Shown here: positions 30,699 through 39,711 of the stretch, piece after piece
Layout of the letters: each line of letters starts with the position of its first letter
How positions within the stretch are numbered: position 1 is the stretch's first letter
From: Granulicella sp.
GTDB taxonomy: Bacteria; Acidobacteriota; Terriglobia; Terriglobales; Acidobacteriaceae
Length of the DNA stretch: 64,000 nt
Assembly: GCA_025408425.1 (NCBI GenBank)
Contig: JANXYX010000003.1
Coordinates: 62,001-126,000, forward strand
Direction: 5' to 3'
Program-made: the position numbers and the translations under genes
Notes under the pieces: model-generated
Database searches by the model: none
Told to the model about the DNA's origin: nothing
Seen by the model: the letters and a program-made list of their open reading frames with translations, nothing else

Positions 30699-31794
30699 TT
30701 GCACTCCATCCAATCTCTTGTAAACAAGTCTTAATCGCCGCCAAACCAGCCGTCACATGTTCCTCAACCCCAATCGTGATGCGCACAAATCCGTCGCACC
30801 CCGGATCAGCCGACCGGTCCCGCAGCAGCACTCCATGCGCTCGCATGGCCTTCACCAACTCACCATGCTTCGCTCCAATTCGCATCAAAACAAAGTTCGC
30901 ATGACTCGGGAAGAACGGCACGCCCAACTCCCGCAACCCGTCCATCATCCGCTTACGTCCCGCATGCACTTGTTCCACATACCACGCCAGGTACTCCTCA
31001 TCCGCCAATGCCACCGGCAGGCAGTCCAGCGCCACGCCATTTACGTTATAGGGCGAACTCACCTTCCGCACATACTTCAGCAACTCCGCATTCCCAGCCA
31101 GCATCCCAATCCGCAGATTAGCCAACCCATACGCCTTCGAAAACGTCCGGGCCACAATCAAATTCGGCACCGCATCCACGTCGCCGATCGTTGTGCCTCC
31201 GTCGAAGTGGTAGTAGGCCTCATCCACCATCAGCACCGCCTGTGGAGCCGCCGCAGCAATCGCTAGCAACTGCTCCCTGCTCACAATCGCACCAGTCGGA
31301 TTATTGGGAGAAGCCACCATAATCAGCTTAGTCCGCTCCGTAATTGCCGCCAAAAACCGCTCAAACGGAAACTCCAGAGTCTCATCCGTCTGCACCTTCA
31401 CCAGGTGCGGCGTCATCATCCTCACGCTGACGTCATACATAAAGAACGTTGGCGTGCAGATAAGCGCCTCGTCTTCCGCCTCCAGAAACGCACAGCACAG
31501 CAAGTGAATCGCTTCATCCACCCCATTCGTCAGCAACACCTGATCCGGCTGTAAGCCAAAGTGCTCGGCCGCAATCCGTTCTACCGAGTCCCGCTCCGGA
31601 TACTTCGTCAACTCCTCCGACGTCACTCGCCGCAACCGCTCAATCACCCGCGGCGAAGGCGCAAAGGTGTTTTCGTTGAAGTCCAGTCGCAATGCAGTCC
31701 GGCCAGCCAGTGGCGGATGATACTCTGGCATCTCCAACACTGCCTTGCGCGGCTTCACGGTCGTACGTTGTGTAACCGATTCAGTGGCAATCAT
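30691..31794 (-). CDS. hisC: Histidinol-phosphate aminotransferase
   Basis: 367 residues. Fold-type I aminotransferase: [14 protein letters not shown] at the substrate side, [19 protein letters not shown] and the PLP lysine in [16 protein letters not shown]. It transfers the amino group from glutamate to imidazole acetol phosphate. The ATG overlaps the hisD stop (ATGA 31791-31794), so translation is probably coupled. Confidence 0.96.
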   Translation of the reverse strand: MIATESVTQRTTVKPRKAVLEMPEYHPPLAGRTALRLDFNENTFAPSPRVIERLRRVTSEELTKYPERDSVERIAAEHFGLQPDQVLLTNGVDEAIHLLCCAFLEAEDEALICTPTFFMYDVSVRMMTPHLVKVQTDETLEFPFERFLAAITERTKLIMVASPNNPTGAIVSREQLLAIAAAAPQAVLMVDEAYYHFDGGTTIGDVDAVPNLIVARTFSKAYGLANLRIGMLAGNAELLKYVRKVSSPYNVNGVALDCLPVALADEEYLAWYVEQVHAGRKRMMDGLRELGVPFFPSHANFVLMRIGAKHGELVKAMRAHGVLLRDRSADPGCDGFVRITIGVEEHVTAGLAAIKTCLQEIGWSANG

Positions 31795-33050
31795 CGCATC
31801 CTCACTCGCACGCTCTCCGCGTGTCCTACCAGGCCTTCAGCTTCAGCCAGCGCAATCGCATGCGGACCCATAGCCTTCAACCCCTTGCGGGTGTACTCCT
31901 GCACCGTAATCACCTTCACGAAATCCATCACACTCAGGCCGCCCCGCACGCGTCCATTTCGGCCAGTAGGAAGCACATGGTTCGGCCCCGAGACATAGTC
32001 CCCCATCGACTGTGGGGTATATGCCCCGACAAAAAGCGACCCGGCATTTTTCACCCACTTCACATCTGCAGCGGAATCAACCGTCAAGTGCTCAAAAGCC
32101 AGCCGATTCGTCAGCTCGCGCGCCTCTGAAACCGTGGCTGTTACAAATATGCAACCCTGTGCCGCCAGCGACTGCTTCGCCAGCGCGTTCCCCTTCGACT
32201 GCACCTTTACCTCAGCCTTTACGGCCTCAGCCAACTCCGCGTTGCTCGTAATCAGCACCGCCAGTGCTTCAGGATCATGCTCTGCCTGCGCAACCAGATC
32301 TGCCGCAATCCCGGCAGCTCTACCAGTCTCGCTCGTCACGCCAATCTCAGTCGGCCCCGCTGGCATGTCAATCCCGCACTCGCTCGACACCATCATCTTC
32401 GCCGCGGTCACAAACAGATTTCCTGGTCCCACAATCTTGTCGACGCGTCCAACGGTTGCTGTCCCATAGGCCATGGCCGCGATCGCCTGTGCCCCACCCA
32501 CGCGGTAGAACTCCGTCACACCTGCCAGCCAAGCTGCAGCCATCGTCTCCTTCGCCGGCTTCGGCGAGCACACCACAATTCGCTCCACTCCCGCCACCTG
32601 CGCCGGTGACACTGTCATCAGCAGTGTCGACGGCAGCGGATACCGTCCACCCGGTACATAGCAACCCACACTCCCCAGTGCCCGAACGATCTGCCCGGTC
32701 TTCACCCCATTCGCCGGAGAGAACGCCCACTCCTTCGGAAGCTGGGCTTCTGCAAAAGCCAGAATATTGCCTCTCGCCACCATCATCGCTGCCTGCAACT
32801 CCGGGGCTGTAGACTCCCACGCCGCCTGCATCTCTTCCCGCGAAACCAGCAGCGCCTGCCCCTTTGTCAACCCATCAAACTTCGCCGCGTACTTTAGCAG
32901 AGCAGCATCCCCACCCTTGCGCACATCCGCAAGAATCCGCCGCACCACAGGCTCCACCTTCGCCGTATTGACTGCGCCGCGCTGCTCCAGCGTCGCAATC
33001 AACTCCTGCGCCGCCTTTGCCCCTCGACCAAAAGTTCTTACCAGCTTCAT
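31791..33050 (-). CDS. hisD: Histidinol dehydrogenase
   Basis: 419 residues. The zinc enzyme's signatures are present: GCYVPGGRYPLPSTLLM, KIVGPGN, the glutamine-histidine pair in AQAEHDPEA and the catalytic EH in LAFEHLTV, with C-terminal HAESVRVRM. It oxidises L-histidinol to L-histidine in two NAD-dependent steps. It follows hisG after a 78-base gap that contains a hairpin, the widest spacing inside the operon. Confidence 0.97.
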   Translation of the reverse strand: MKLVRTFGRGAKAAQELIATLEQRGAVNTAKVEPVVRRILADVRKGGDAALLKYAAKFDGLTKGQALLVSREEMQAAWESTAPELQAAMMVARGNILAFAEAQLPKEWAFSPANGVKTGQIVRALGSVGCYVPGGRYPLPSTLLMTVSPAQVAGVERIVVCSPKPAKETMAAAWLAGVTEFYRVGGAQAIAAMAYGTATVGRVDKIVGPGNLFVTAAKMMVSSECGIDMPAGPTEIGVTSETGRAAGIAADLVAQAEHDPEALAVLITSNAELAEAVKAEVKVQSKGNALAKQSLAAQGCIFVTATVSEARELTNRLAFEHLTVDSAADVKWVKNAGSLFVGAYTPQSMGDYVSGPNHVLPTGRNGRVRGGLSVMDFVKVITVQEYTRKGLKAMGPHAIALAEAEGLVGHAESVRVRMR

Positions 33051-33085
33051 TCATTCACTCCGAGCATCAGCTCCGAACCAGCACT

Positions 33086-33115
33086 CGTGGCCTCCCGCCG
33101 AGGCGACAGGCCACG
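33086..33115 (-). other. Intercistronic hairpin between hisG and hisD
   Basis: CGTGGCCT (33086-33093) pairs with AGGCCACG (33108-33115), with possible inner pairing. It lacks a U-run. It could protect or expose mRNA ends, or lower expression of the distal genes. Confidence 0.45.
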
Positions 33116-33128
33116 AAACATAGCGTTC

Positions 33129-34013
33129 CTATAGGACAACCTTGCTCAGCGGATACTCCACAATCCCGGTAGCGCCCACTGCCTTCAGCTTCGGAATCAC
33201 CTCACGCACTTGACGCTCTTCAAGGATGGTATTCAGAGCCACCCAGGTAGGATCGCTCAGGTGCGATACCGTCGGCGAGTTCAGCGCTGGCAGCACGCCC
33301 AACACCGCATCCAGGTCGGACTTGCGAGCATTCAGCATCAAACCCACGCGACCTTGTGCGTCGATAGCAGCATTCAGCATCAGCGCTAGTGTTTCAATCT
33401 TCGCGCGCTTCCACTCGTCCTTGAAACTTGTCTTGTTTGCGATCAACTGTGTCTCGCTCTCCATCAACGTCTCGATGATGCGCAGATGATTTGCCCGCAG
33501 CGAGCTGCCCGTCTCCGTCACTTCTACGATCGCATCGGCCAGCGTCGGCGGCTTCACCTCAGTTGCTCCCCAGCTAAACTCCACCTTCACCGGAATATTT
33601 CTCTCCGCAAAGTAGCGCTTGGTAAACTCCACTAGCTCCGTCGCAATCGTCTTACCCGCCAGGTCTTCCGGCTTCTGGAAAGGAGAATCCTCCGGTACGC
33701 AAAGCACCCAGCGAACCTTCTGCCGGCTCACCTTCGAATACGTCAAGCTGGTCACATACTCGACATCCGTCTGGTTTTCCAGCACCCAGTCATTGCCTGT
33801 CAGTCCAGCATCCAGCGCTCCGTGCTCGACATAGCGCGCCATCTCCTGTGCGCGCACCAGCATGCACTCGATCTCCGTATCGTCGATCGACGGAAAGTAG
33901 CTTCGCCCGCTGGGATAGATCTTCCAGCCCGCTCGTTCAAACAATGCAATCGTCGCATCCTGCAGGCTGCCCTTCGGAATCCCCAGCTTCAACTTCTTCG
34001 TAACGTCCGCCAT
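33129..34013 (-). CDS. hisG: ATP phosphoribosyltransferase, long form
   Basis: 294 residues, the hexameric long form with a C-terminal ACT-like regulatory domain (about 220-290) that binds histidine; no HisZ is then needed. N-terminal features are [22 protein letters not shown] and the PRPP-loop-like [15 protein letters not shown]. It condenses ATP with PRPP, the first and feedback-controlled step of the pathway. It abuts hisI without a gap. Confidence 0.96.
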   Translation of the reverse strand: MADVTKKLKLGIPKGSLQDATIALFERAGWKIYPSGRSYFPSIDDTEIECMLVRAQEMARYVEHGALDAGLTGNDWVLENQTDVEYVTSLTYSKVSRQKVRWVLCVPEDSPFQKPEDLAGKTIATELVEFTKRYFAERNIPVKVEFSWGATEVKPPTLADAIVEVTETGSSLRANHLRIIETLMESETQLIANKTSFKDEWKRAKIETLALMLNAAIDAQGRVGLMLNARKSDLDAVLGVLPALNSPTVSHLSDPTWVALNTILEERQVREVIPKLKAVGATGIVEYPLSKVVL

Positions 34014-34364
34014 TTACTTACTCTCCCCTTCTACGTTCATTGGAATCGCCTTGGTGAAGCAGCTTACTGTACCCTCGTGGCACACCAGCCCATCGCCTTC
34101 AACCTCGACCTTGAACAGCAGCGTATCGTTGTCGCAATCGGTCGAAGCCTCAATCACTTTCAGCCGGTTGCCGCTGGTTTCGCCCTTCATCCACAGCTTG
34201 TTCCGCGTCCTGCTCCAGAACGTCACAAAACCCGTCTCCAGCGTCTTCGCGTAGCTCACCTCATTCAAAAAGCCGAGCATCAGCATCTCGCCCGTCTTCG
34301 CATCCTGCACTATGCCCGGAACCAGGCCATCCATCTTTGCAAAATCAATCTTCACTGCATCCAT
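34014..34364 (-). CDS. hisI: Phosphoribosyl-AMP cyclohydrolase
   Basis: 116 residues, the monofunctional HisI without a fused HisE. Metal and active-site motifs: WSRTRNKLWMKGETSGN, STDCDNDTLLFKV and CHEGTVSCF. It opens the purine ring of PR-AMP. First gene of the operon, 51 bases downstream of an attenuator terminator. The HisE pyrophosphatase that should precede it in the pathway is not in the window. Confidence 0.96.
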   Translation of the reverse strand: MDAVKIDFAKMDGLVPGIVQDAKTGEMLMLGFLNEVSYAKTLETGFVTFWSRTRNKLWMKGETSGNRLKVIEASTDCDNDTLLFKVEVEGDGLVCHEGTVSCFTKAIPMNVEGESK

Positions 34365-34415
34365 CGTTCTATCCTCTTATTTCTTTCTGGTCAGCTACCA
34401 GCTCACGACCGCGCA

Positions 34416-34456
34416 GCAAAAAGGCCCGCTCGCGATATGCGCGTTAGCGGGCCTTT
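34416..34456 (-). terminator. Attenuator terminator of the his operon
   Basis: On the minus strand AAAGGCCCGCT (34456-34446) pairs with AGCGGGCCTTT (34430-34420); an inner CGCG/CGCG helix extends the stem across a 2-base bulge. A run of five U (34422-34418) follows. It sits between the leader peptide and hisI, as an attenuator terminator should. Confidence 0.88.
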
Positions 34457-34512
34457 CGAATCCTTGGTATGCGTTCGTTACTTCGCCACACCGGACACAG
34501 CCGCCAACACGC
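34439..34512 (-). promoter_or_regulatory. Antiterminator helix of the his attenuator
   Basis: RNA segment GCGUGUUGGCGG (34512-34501), just after the histidine codons, can pair over 12 consecutive positions (two G-U) with CCGCUAACGCGC (34450-34439). The second segment overlaps the 5' arm and inner helix of the terminator, so the two structures exclude each other. A ribosome stalled on the histidine codons would leave the first segment free to form this helix and let transcription reach hisI. Confidence 0.75.
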
Positions 34513-34561
34513 TAGTCGCATGATGATGGTGATGGCCGTGGTGGTGCAGGCAAACGCTCAT
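34478..34561 (-). CDS. hisL: Histidine operon leader peptide
   Basis: A 27-codon frame from ATG 34561 to TAA 34480-34478. After M-S-V-C-L comes HHHGHHHHH (codons 6-14, 34546-34520), eight histidines in nine codons, then a short tail ending VAK. Too short for usual gene calling. Chance occurrence of such a run directly upstream of hisI, with a terminator and antiterminator in place, is very unlikely. Ribosome stalling here when charged histidine tRNA is scarce would control the operon. There is no Shine-Dalgarno sequence close to the ATG. Confidence 0.9.
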   Translation of the reverse strand: MSVCLHHHGHHHHHATSVLAAVSGVAK

Positions 34562-34569
34562 TACTATTA

Positions 34570-34598
34570 AAGGTAGCTGCGCCGCCTCCGCTTGTCAA
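34570..34598 (-). promoter_or_regulatory. Sigma-70-like promoter of the his operon
   Basis: TTGACA (34598-34593), 17-base spacer, TACCTT (34575-34570). The -10 box ends 8 bases before the leader ATG, which would place the transcript start at or next to the ATG. Confidence 0.65.
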
Positions 34599-34866
34599 TC
34601 ATCCGCTTCTATACGGTAGCGGACCGGCTGACCATTCGTTGCGGAGTCGTTTGCGTGGCCCAGCCGATCGCAGCAAGATATCGGATGAAGCGATTACGAG
34701 CTTCCTGACCCTCTGGGAGCCTTTCGAACGTTAGGGACACGCTTTGCACCTGCGCTGGGCGAAGACCCAATTCCCCAGACACCTACGAGCTTCAACGTTT
34801 GACCAACTCCGCCGCCTCAACTACTCTTTCGTTCGCACGGCATTCTGAATAAGGAGTTCAACAACC

Positions 34867-35205
34867 ATGTTCAATCTCTTCCGCTCCCGCATCGCCCTTG
34901 CAGCCGCTCTGCTGCTGTCCACCACCCTTATGGCCACCGCCCAGGCAACCCCCGCCAAGCCGGCTAAGCCAGCCGCCAAGGCCCCCGCTGCTGCACCCGC
35001 TGCCAGCGCCAGTCTTCTCGACATCAACACTGCCAGCGCAGACCAGCTCAAGGCCTTCCCCGGAATCGGCGACGCCTACTCCAAGCGCATCATCGATGGC
35101 CGCCCCTACGCCGCCAAGAACCAGCTCCTCTCCCGCGGCATCCTACCCGAAGCCACCTACAACAAGATCAAGGATAAGATCATCGCCAGCCAGCCTAAGA
35201 AGTAG
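34867..35205 (+). CDS. Exported ComEA-like helix-hairpin-helix protein
   Basis: 112 residues with a clear AAGGAG ribosome site. A signal peptide (1-26) is followed by a low-complexity P/A/K linker (about 27-48) and a helix-hairpin-helix domain, [27 protein letters not shown], as in ComEA, which binds DNA without sequence preference in the periplasm during uptake. A divergent partner in the repeat usual for ComEA seems degenerate. Role in competence is possible; other exported HhH proteins have no known job. A terminator follows. Confidence 0.8.
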   Translation: MFNLFRSRIALAAALLLSTTLMATAQATPAKPAKPAAKAPAAAPAASASLLDINTASADQLKAFPGIGDAYSKRIIDGRPYAAKNQLLSRGILPEATYNKIKDKIIASQPKK

Positions 35206-35227
35206 CCTCCACTCAACCTCGCGAAAC

Positions 35228-35249
35228 CGGGCACCGAACAAGGTGCCCG
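35228..35249 (+). terminator. Hairpin after the HhH gene
   Basis: CGGGCACC (35228-35235) pairs with GGTGCCCG (35242-35249), loop of six, placed between convergent genes. No strong U-run. Confidence 0.5.
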
Positions 35250-35255
35250 TCTCCA

Positions 35256-36491
35256 TCAACGTTCCAGAACATTCAGCAGTGGTACAGTCATCGCCGTCGT
35301 AACAACGGCCATCAACACAAAAAGAGTAAACAGCAGGGGACTGAGGATCCCTTCCTTGTACCCAATATTCAGCACAACCAGCTCCACTAGGCCACGAGTG
35401 TTCAATAGAACCCCGATCTCCCCGGCCTTCCTCCACGGCATTCCACTTCCTTTCGCCGCTAAAGCTGCCCCGCCAATCTTTCCCGCTACTGCAACCAACA
35501 GCACCACTGCCAACCACCCCAGCCCGCTGCCAGAAAACATCTCCCGTTGCATTCGCAACCCTGTCATCGCAAAAAACACCGGCAGAGTCACGTGCACGAC
35601 AGGCTGCAGCAAACGGTCTAATGCCTTCTCCAGAGGCTGCACGCGCGGCACACAAACACCCGCCAGAAATGCTCCGAAAAAGGCATGTACTCCCAGCGCC
35701 TCCGTGATCCGCGCACTTAGAAACGCCACCGCCACCATTCCCGCCACCCACGCCCAGATCTTCGGCCCCTGCCGTAACGAAACCAGCCGCCCAGCCAGAG
35801 GTCTCACAACCAGCAGCATTAGGCCCACATACCCAACCAGCATAACCAGCCGTACCAGCGTCTCCGCGACTCCGCCGCCGTGTATCAGTGTCAGAGTCAC
35901 CGCCAGCAGCGACCACGCCAGCAGATCGTTGGCCGCGGCACATACCAGGGCAACCGTCGCCGTGGCGGCATCCACCGCCCGCACCGTCCCGCTCCGTTCC
36001 TGCACGATCCGCGCCAGCACCGGCAAGGCAGTAATGCTCATCGCTATTCCTGCGAATAGCGCAAACCCAATCCGCGACTCGCCAGCCGTCCCAAACCGCG
36101 CCAGCAGCAGCGGCGACACTACTATTCCCAGCACGAAGGGTACAGCGACGCTCCCCGCTGTAATCGCGATCCACGCCTTACGTCCCTGCCGCGCAGCTTC
36201 CAGGTCGAGTTCTGCACCGATCAGCAGCAGAAAAAGCACTAATCCCACATTGCTCACCACCTCCAGCCCATGCAGACCCAAAGGTGGAAACAGCACTGCG
36301 GAGGCGCCCGGAAATAGACTCCCAAACACAAGCGATCCCAACAGCAGTCCGCCGGCAATCTCTCCTACCACCCGCGGCTGTCCTACTCGAGACGCCACCC
36401 AGCCGCATAGATTCGTAATCAGCAGAATCGCCGCGAGCTGCTCAATCAGACGAACTATCTCCGCCGGCGCTCCCGCGTCAAAAAGCGTCAT
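35256..36491 (-). CDS. Cation:proton antiporter (CPA2 family)
   Basis: 411 residues with about twelve membrane spans. Features of the CPA2 family: VVGEIAGGLLLGSLVFG, FLLLIGAELDLE, an AANDLLAW segment (the family's membrane-buried aspartates), ALGVHAFFGAFLAGV and LLNTRGLVELVVLN. It exchanges sodium or potassium for protons in the inner membrane. It has no C-terminal TrkA-N domain, so it is a short form. Its ATG overlaps the stop of the upstream gene (ATGA). Confidence 0.88.
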   Translation of the reverse strand: MTLFDAGAPAEIVRLIEQLAAILLITNLCGWVASRVGQPRVVGEIAGGLLLGSLVFGSLFPGASAVLFPPLGLHGLEVVSNVGLVLFLLLIGAELDLEAARQGRKAWIAITAGSVAVPFVLGIVVSPLLLARFGTAGESRIGFALFAGIAMSITALPVLARIVQERSGTVRAVDAATATVALVCAAANDLLAWSLLAVTLTLIHGGGVAETLVRLVMLVGYVGLMLLVVRPLAGRLVSLRQGPKIWAWVAGMVAVAFLSARITEALGVHAFFGAFLAGVCVPRVQPLEKALDRLLQPVVHVTLPVFFAMTGLRMQREMFSGSGLGWLAVVLLVAVAGKIGGAALAAKGSGMPWRKAGEIGVLLNTRGLVELVVLNIGYKEGILSPLLFTLFVLMAVVTTAMTVPLLNVLER

Positions 36492-37018
36492 GATCCGTCC
36501 CGTTCCGTCCTTCGCTTCTTCCGTCTCGCTTCAATTACGATCACGAGCTCCGTCACAAGAAGAATCAGTCCCACCGGAATCATTCGCGCCGCCAGTGTCC
36601 CCGGCCACATCCGCGTGAAGTCCGACTGCCAATCCAAAATACCCAGCACAATCCCACCCAAAAGCAGAATTGCCGCTCCCCATCGTCGAAACCTGGATGA
36701 GATCTCGCTGTCGCCCTTATGCTCAGCCCCGGATATCTCGCGAACAGGCTGGCCGGCCAGTCCCCGGCTGTCGTAAATCCGGCACCGCACTGTCGGAACC
36801 TCAACTACTCGCCGCTGCACAAACGCTTCCGCATCATCAAGCGAATCGAAAACTGTGCAAGCCGATTCCTTACCGTCCCACGACACACCGCCATCGTCTG
36901 AGAGTCGAGGCTGTGCCCCCGTGTACAGAACCGCAAACTCCTCCGGAGCCATTCGCTCACTCCAACTCTGCGGCTGAGCTTTCGGATCGAACAGCAACAT
37001 AACTCGCGGGTTGCTCAT
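36488..37018 (-). CDS. Hypothetical membrane protein linked to the antiporter
   Basis: 176 residues. The first 110 are soluble, acidic and beta/alpha in pattern (SWDGKESACTVFDSLDDAEAFVQRRV, YDSRGLAGQPV). Two hydrophobic segments follow (about 113-130 and 143-162) and a highly basic tail. No family recognised. The stop overlaps the antiporter start by four bases, so the two are co-translated; it may modulate the transporter. Confidence 0.7.
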   Translation of the reverse strand: MSNPRVMLLFDPKAQPQSWSERMAPEEFAVLYTGAQPRLSDDGGVSWDGKESACTVFDSLDDAEAFVQRRVVEVPTVRCRIYDSRGLAGQPVREISGAEHKGDSEISSRFRRWGAAILLLGGIVLGILDWQSDFTRMWPGTLAARMIPVGLILLVTELVIVIEARRKKRRTERDGS

Positions 37019-37147
37019 TCCGCTGAGTATATCAACCCGTTCCCGCAGCTAGGGAGGAGTGGCTAGCGGTGGAGCGGCTTCAATGCTAGCACCACTATTC
37101 CCCCCCGAATCGCAGCTCGAAACACCCGCCAGAGCGCCTCTCACGCC

Positions 37148-39280
37148 CTACCGCTGCACCTCCAGTTGCGCACGCAACCGTATGTCATCCGACGACGACC
37201 CAATCATCAGCTGGAACATTCCCGGCTCAACCACAAAGTCCTTACTCCCCACATCGTAGTAAGCAAGCTGCGAAGCAGGCAGCACAAACGTCACATGCTT
37301 CGTCTCCCCCGGCTGCAGCGTCACTCGCTGGAACGCTCTCAGGCTCTTGATCGGCTGCACAACCGCCGACTTCACCTGGTGCGTATAAAGCTGAGCCACA
37401 TCCGATCCCGCCCGCGCTCCAGTATTCTGCAGATCAAACGAAATCTCCGCTGTACCATCTCGTCGTATCGTCCCTCCCGCAACCTTCACGTTCTTGTAAG
37501 CGAACTGCGTATAGCTCAGCCCATGTCCAAACGGATACAGCGGCGTCCCCTTGAAGTACAGATACGTGTATCCCTTCGTCACGTCATACTCATTCGTGGG
37601 CGGCACGCCCTGCAGATTCGCATACACCGTATAAGGCAGATGCCCACCCGGGTTGTAGTCGCCAAACAGCACACTCGCAATCGCCGTCCCGCCCGCCTCC
37701 CCCGGATACCACGCATCCAGAATCGCCGGCACATGGTCTTGTGCCCAATTCACTGCCAGCGGCCCGGCATTCATCAGTACCAGCACTGTCTTTGGATTCG
37801 CCGTGTACACCGCCTCCAGCAGTTGCTCCTGCGCCCCAGGAAGATTCAGGTCCCTCCGATCGCGTCCCTCCGCTTCAATCTTTAGGTTCGTCCCCAGAAA
37901 CACTAGCGCAACATCAGACTTCTTCGCTAGCTCAACTGCACGCGCAATCGCCGCCGGGTCGGCCACCTCCGTAAAGCCCGAGCCCTGCTCATACTGCACG
38001 TCCACGCCGGCTCCCAGCAACTCCTTCAGCCCCTGCACCGCGCTCACCTTCCGCGCCGGAGTCCCATAGTAGTTGCCCGTCTCATACGCCGCATCGCCCG
38101 CCGGCCCGATCACCGCAATCGACTTCACAGCGTCCTTCTTCAGCGGCAAAAAGTCATTCCGATTACTCAGTAGCGTCATTGACTCCAGCGCCGTCTGCAG
38201 CGACAACTGCAGATGCTCCGGAGAACGAATCACACTCGCGGGAATCTTCGAATAAGGATTTGCGTCCACCGGGTCGAAAGCCCCCACCCGGAACCCAACC
38301 CGCAGCACCCGCGTCAACGCCCGATCCACATCCGCCATCGCCAACCGTCCGCTCTTCACCGCCAGAGGAATGTTTGTCTCAAACTGCTGATCGTCTGAGT
38401 CGTTCCCCGCCTTGATCGCCCAAGCCGTCGCATCCACCGGATCTTCCGTAATATGGTGCCCCGTCACCAGCAAATTCACCGCACCCAGATCGTCCGTAAC
38501 GAATCCGTCAAAGCCCCACTTGCCTCTCAGAATGTCTTCCAACAGATAGTGGTTCATCGCATCCGGCATCCCGTTGATCGCGTTGTACGACGACATCACC
38601 GACTGCGCATGACCCTCCACGATCGCTGCCTTCCAGTGTGGCAGCCAGTACTCCATCAGGTTGCGCTCATCAACCTCTACCGACATCCGTTGACGGTTAG
38701 TCTCCACGTTATTCACCGCGAAGTGCTTCACCGTCGCAGCCACCTTAAGATAGTGCGGATCATCACCCTGCAGACCCTTCACATAAGCCACACCCATTCG
38801 TCCCGTCAGAAAGGGGTCTTCGCTGAAGACCTCCTGAATCCTGCCCCACAGCGGGTTCCGGCTCACATTGATCACCGGCGACCGAAACATCAGCCCATGC
38901 TTCGAGCGCGGTCCATCCGCTCCGATGTTGTACAGCGCGCGGGCCTCGTCTCCCATCGCCCCTGTAATCGTATGCACCAACTCCGGATCCCACGTCGCTC
39001 CCATCGCAATCGCTGCCGGAAACAGCGTCGTCGGCTGTTTGGACCACACCCCATGCAGCGTCTGGTTCCAACCGCCCCACATCGGAACCTGCAGCCGCGG
39101 TATCCCCGTGTTCATATGGTTCAACTGCGAGGCCTTCTCCTCCAGCGTCATCCGAGAAATCAGATCAGCAATTCGTTGCTCCTGGGGCTTAGAGTTGTCC
39201 AGATACACCGGCCGCGCCGTCTGCGCGAACAAGGCTGTGCTGCAAAACAAAACCGCTAATACAGGGATGAAACGCTTCAT
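37148..39280 (-). CDS. Secreted glycoside hydrolase family 3 beta-glycosidase
   Basis: 710 residues. A signal peptide (1-19) precedes the GH3 N-terminal barrel (RISRMTLEEKASQL-like start; KHFAVNNVETNRQ; nucleophile Asp263 in GFVTDDLGAV), the alpha/beta sandwich with GEAGGTAIASVLFGDYNPGGHLPYT, and a fibronectin-III-like end. Family members are beta-glucosidases or beta-xylosidases; the neighbouring arabinofuranosidase and pentose genes favour a xylosidase, but the sequence does not decide. Palindromic GGTAGTACC sites lie upstream. Confidence 0.9.
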   Translation of the reverse strand: MKRFIPVLAVLFCSTALFAQTARPVYLDNSKPQEQRIADLISRMTLEEKASQLNHMNTGIPRLQVPMWGGWNQTLHGVWSKQPTTLFPAAIAMGATWDPELVHTITGAMGDEARALYNIGADGPRSKHGLMFRSPVINVSRNPLWGRIQEVFSEDPFLTGRMGVAYVKGLQGDDPHYLKVAATVKHFAVNNVETNRQRMSVEVDERNLMEYWLPHWKAAIVEGHAQSVMSSYNAINGMPDAMNHYLLEDILRGKWGFDGFVTDDLGAVNLLVTGHHITEDPVDATAWAIKAGNDSDDQQFETNIPLAVKSGRLAMADVDRALTRVLRVGFRVGAFDPVDANPYSKIPASVIRSPEHLQLSLQTALESMTLLSNRNDFLPLKKDAVKSIAVIGPAGDAAYETGNYYGTPARKVSAVQGLKELLGAGVDVQYEQGSGFTEVADPAAIARAVELAKKSDVALVFLGTNLKIEAEGRDRRDLNLPGAQEQLLEAVYTANPKTVLVLMNAGPLAVNWAQDHVPAILDAWYPGEAGGTAIASVLFGDYNPGGHLPYTVYANLQGVPPTNEYDVTKGYTYLYFKGTPLYPFGHGLSYTQFAYKNVKVAGGTIRRDGTAEISFDLQNTGARAGSDVAQLYTHQVKSAVVQPIKSLRAFQRVTLQPGETKHVTFVLPASQLAYYDVGSKDFVVEPGMFQLMIGSSSDDIRLRAQLEVQR

Positions 39281-39351
39281 GGATCCGTCCTTGGGGCGCT
39301 ATCCGCCCGTGTTGGAGATTTTGGAGTAGCTGAGGGTGTAACGCGAACAAA

Positions 39352-39360
39352 GGTAGTACC
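39352..39360. promoter_or_regulatory. Candidate operator GGTAGTACC (proximal)
   Basis: A 9-base palindrome GGTA-G-TACC, 72 bases upstream of the GH3 start. The same 9-mer recurs at 39506, and a close relative precedes the ThuA gene. The binding protein is unknown; GntR- and LacI-type regulators use comparable sites. Confidence 0.45.
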
Positions 39361-39505
39361 AAGTATTGTTCACTGTCAACCGCGCACTACTCGTGAATCG
39401 AAAATCAAGCAATAAATATCAATAAAAGAAAGCAAAAATTTATTCAAAACACACTCTTATCGTCTCCGCTTGAAGCGGGCTTGCCGTCTTAATTGCCGAT
39501 CAAAA

Positions 39506-39514
39506 GGTAGTACC
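39506..39514. promoter_or_regulatory. Candidate operator GGTAGTACC (distal)
   Basis: Second identical copy of the palindrome, 154 bases from the first in the same gap. Both copies are preceded by AA, giving AAAGGTAGTACC and AAAAGGTAGTACC. Confidence 0.45.
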
Positions 39515-39711
39515 GATAAACTCCGCTTCGTGCGCACCCACGCACAGCCAAGTCTTCGCGACAACGTGCTCGTTGCGAGCATGGGAATGTATCAACTCGC
39601 CCCGCCAGCTCTTGTCCAGGTAGTTGCTACAGTCTTTGCCAACTCCTCATAAGTGCCCGGATCGACCGCCCTCGATCCGGACACGCAGCAGCAATTAATG
39701 GTCTGGCCCCA

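Larger units (their letters stand above)
39281..39711. other. Non-coding region upstream of the GH3 gene
   Basis: 431 bases between two minus-strand genes with no credible frame. It contains an A/T-rich patch (39400-39450) suited to a promoter and two copies of GGTAGTACC. Confidence 0.5.

Noticed and set aside
34867..35205. Whether the frames on the opposite strand of the HhH gene are real
   Set aside because: Alanine- and glycine-rich shadow frames arise from the P/A/K linker codons; the ribosome site and HhH motif support only the plus strand.
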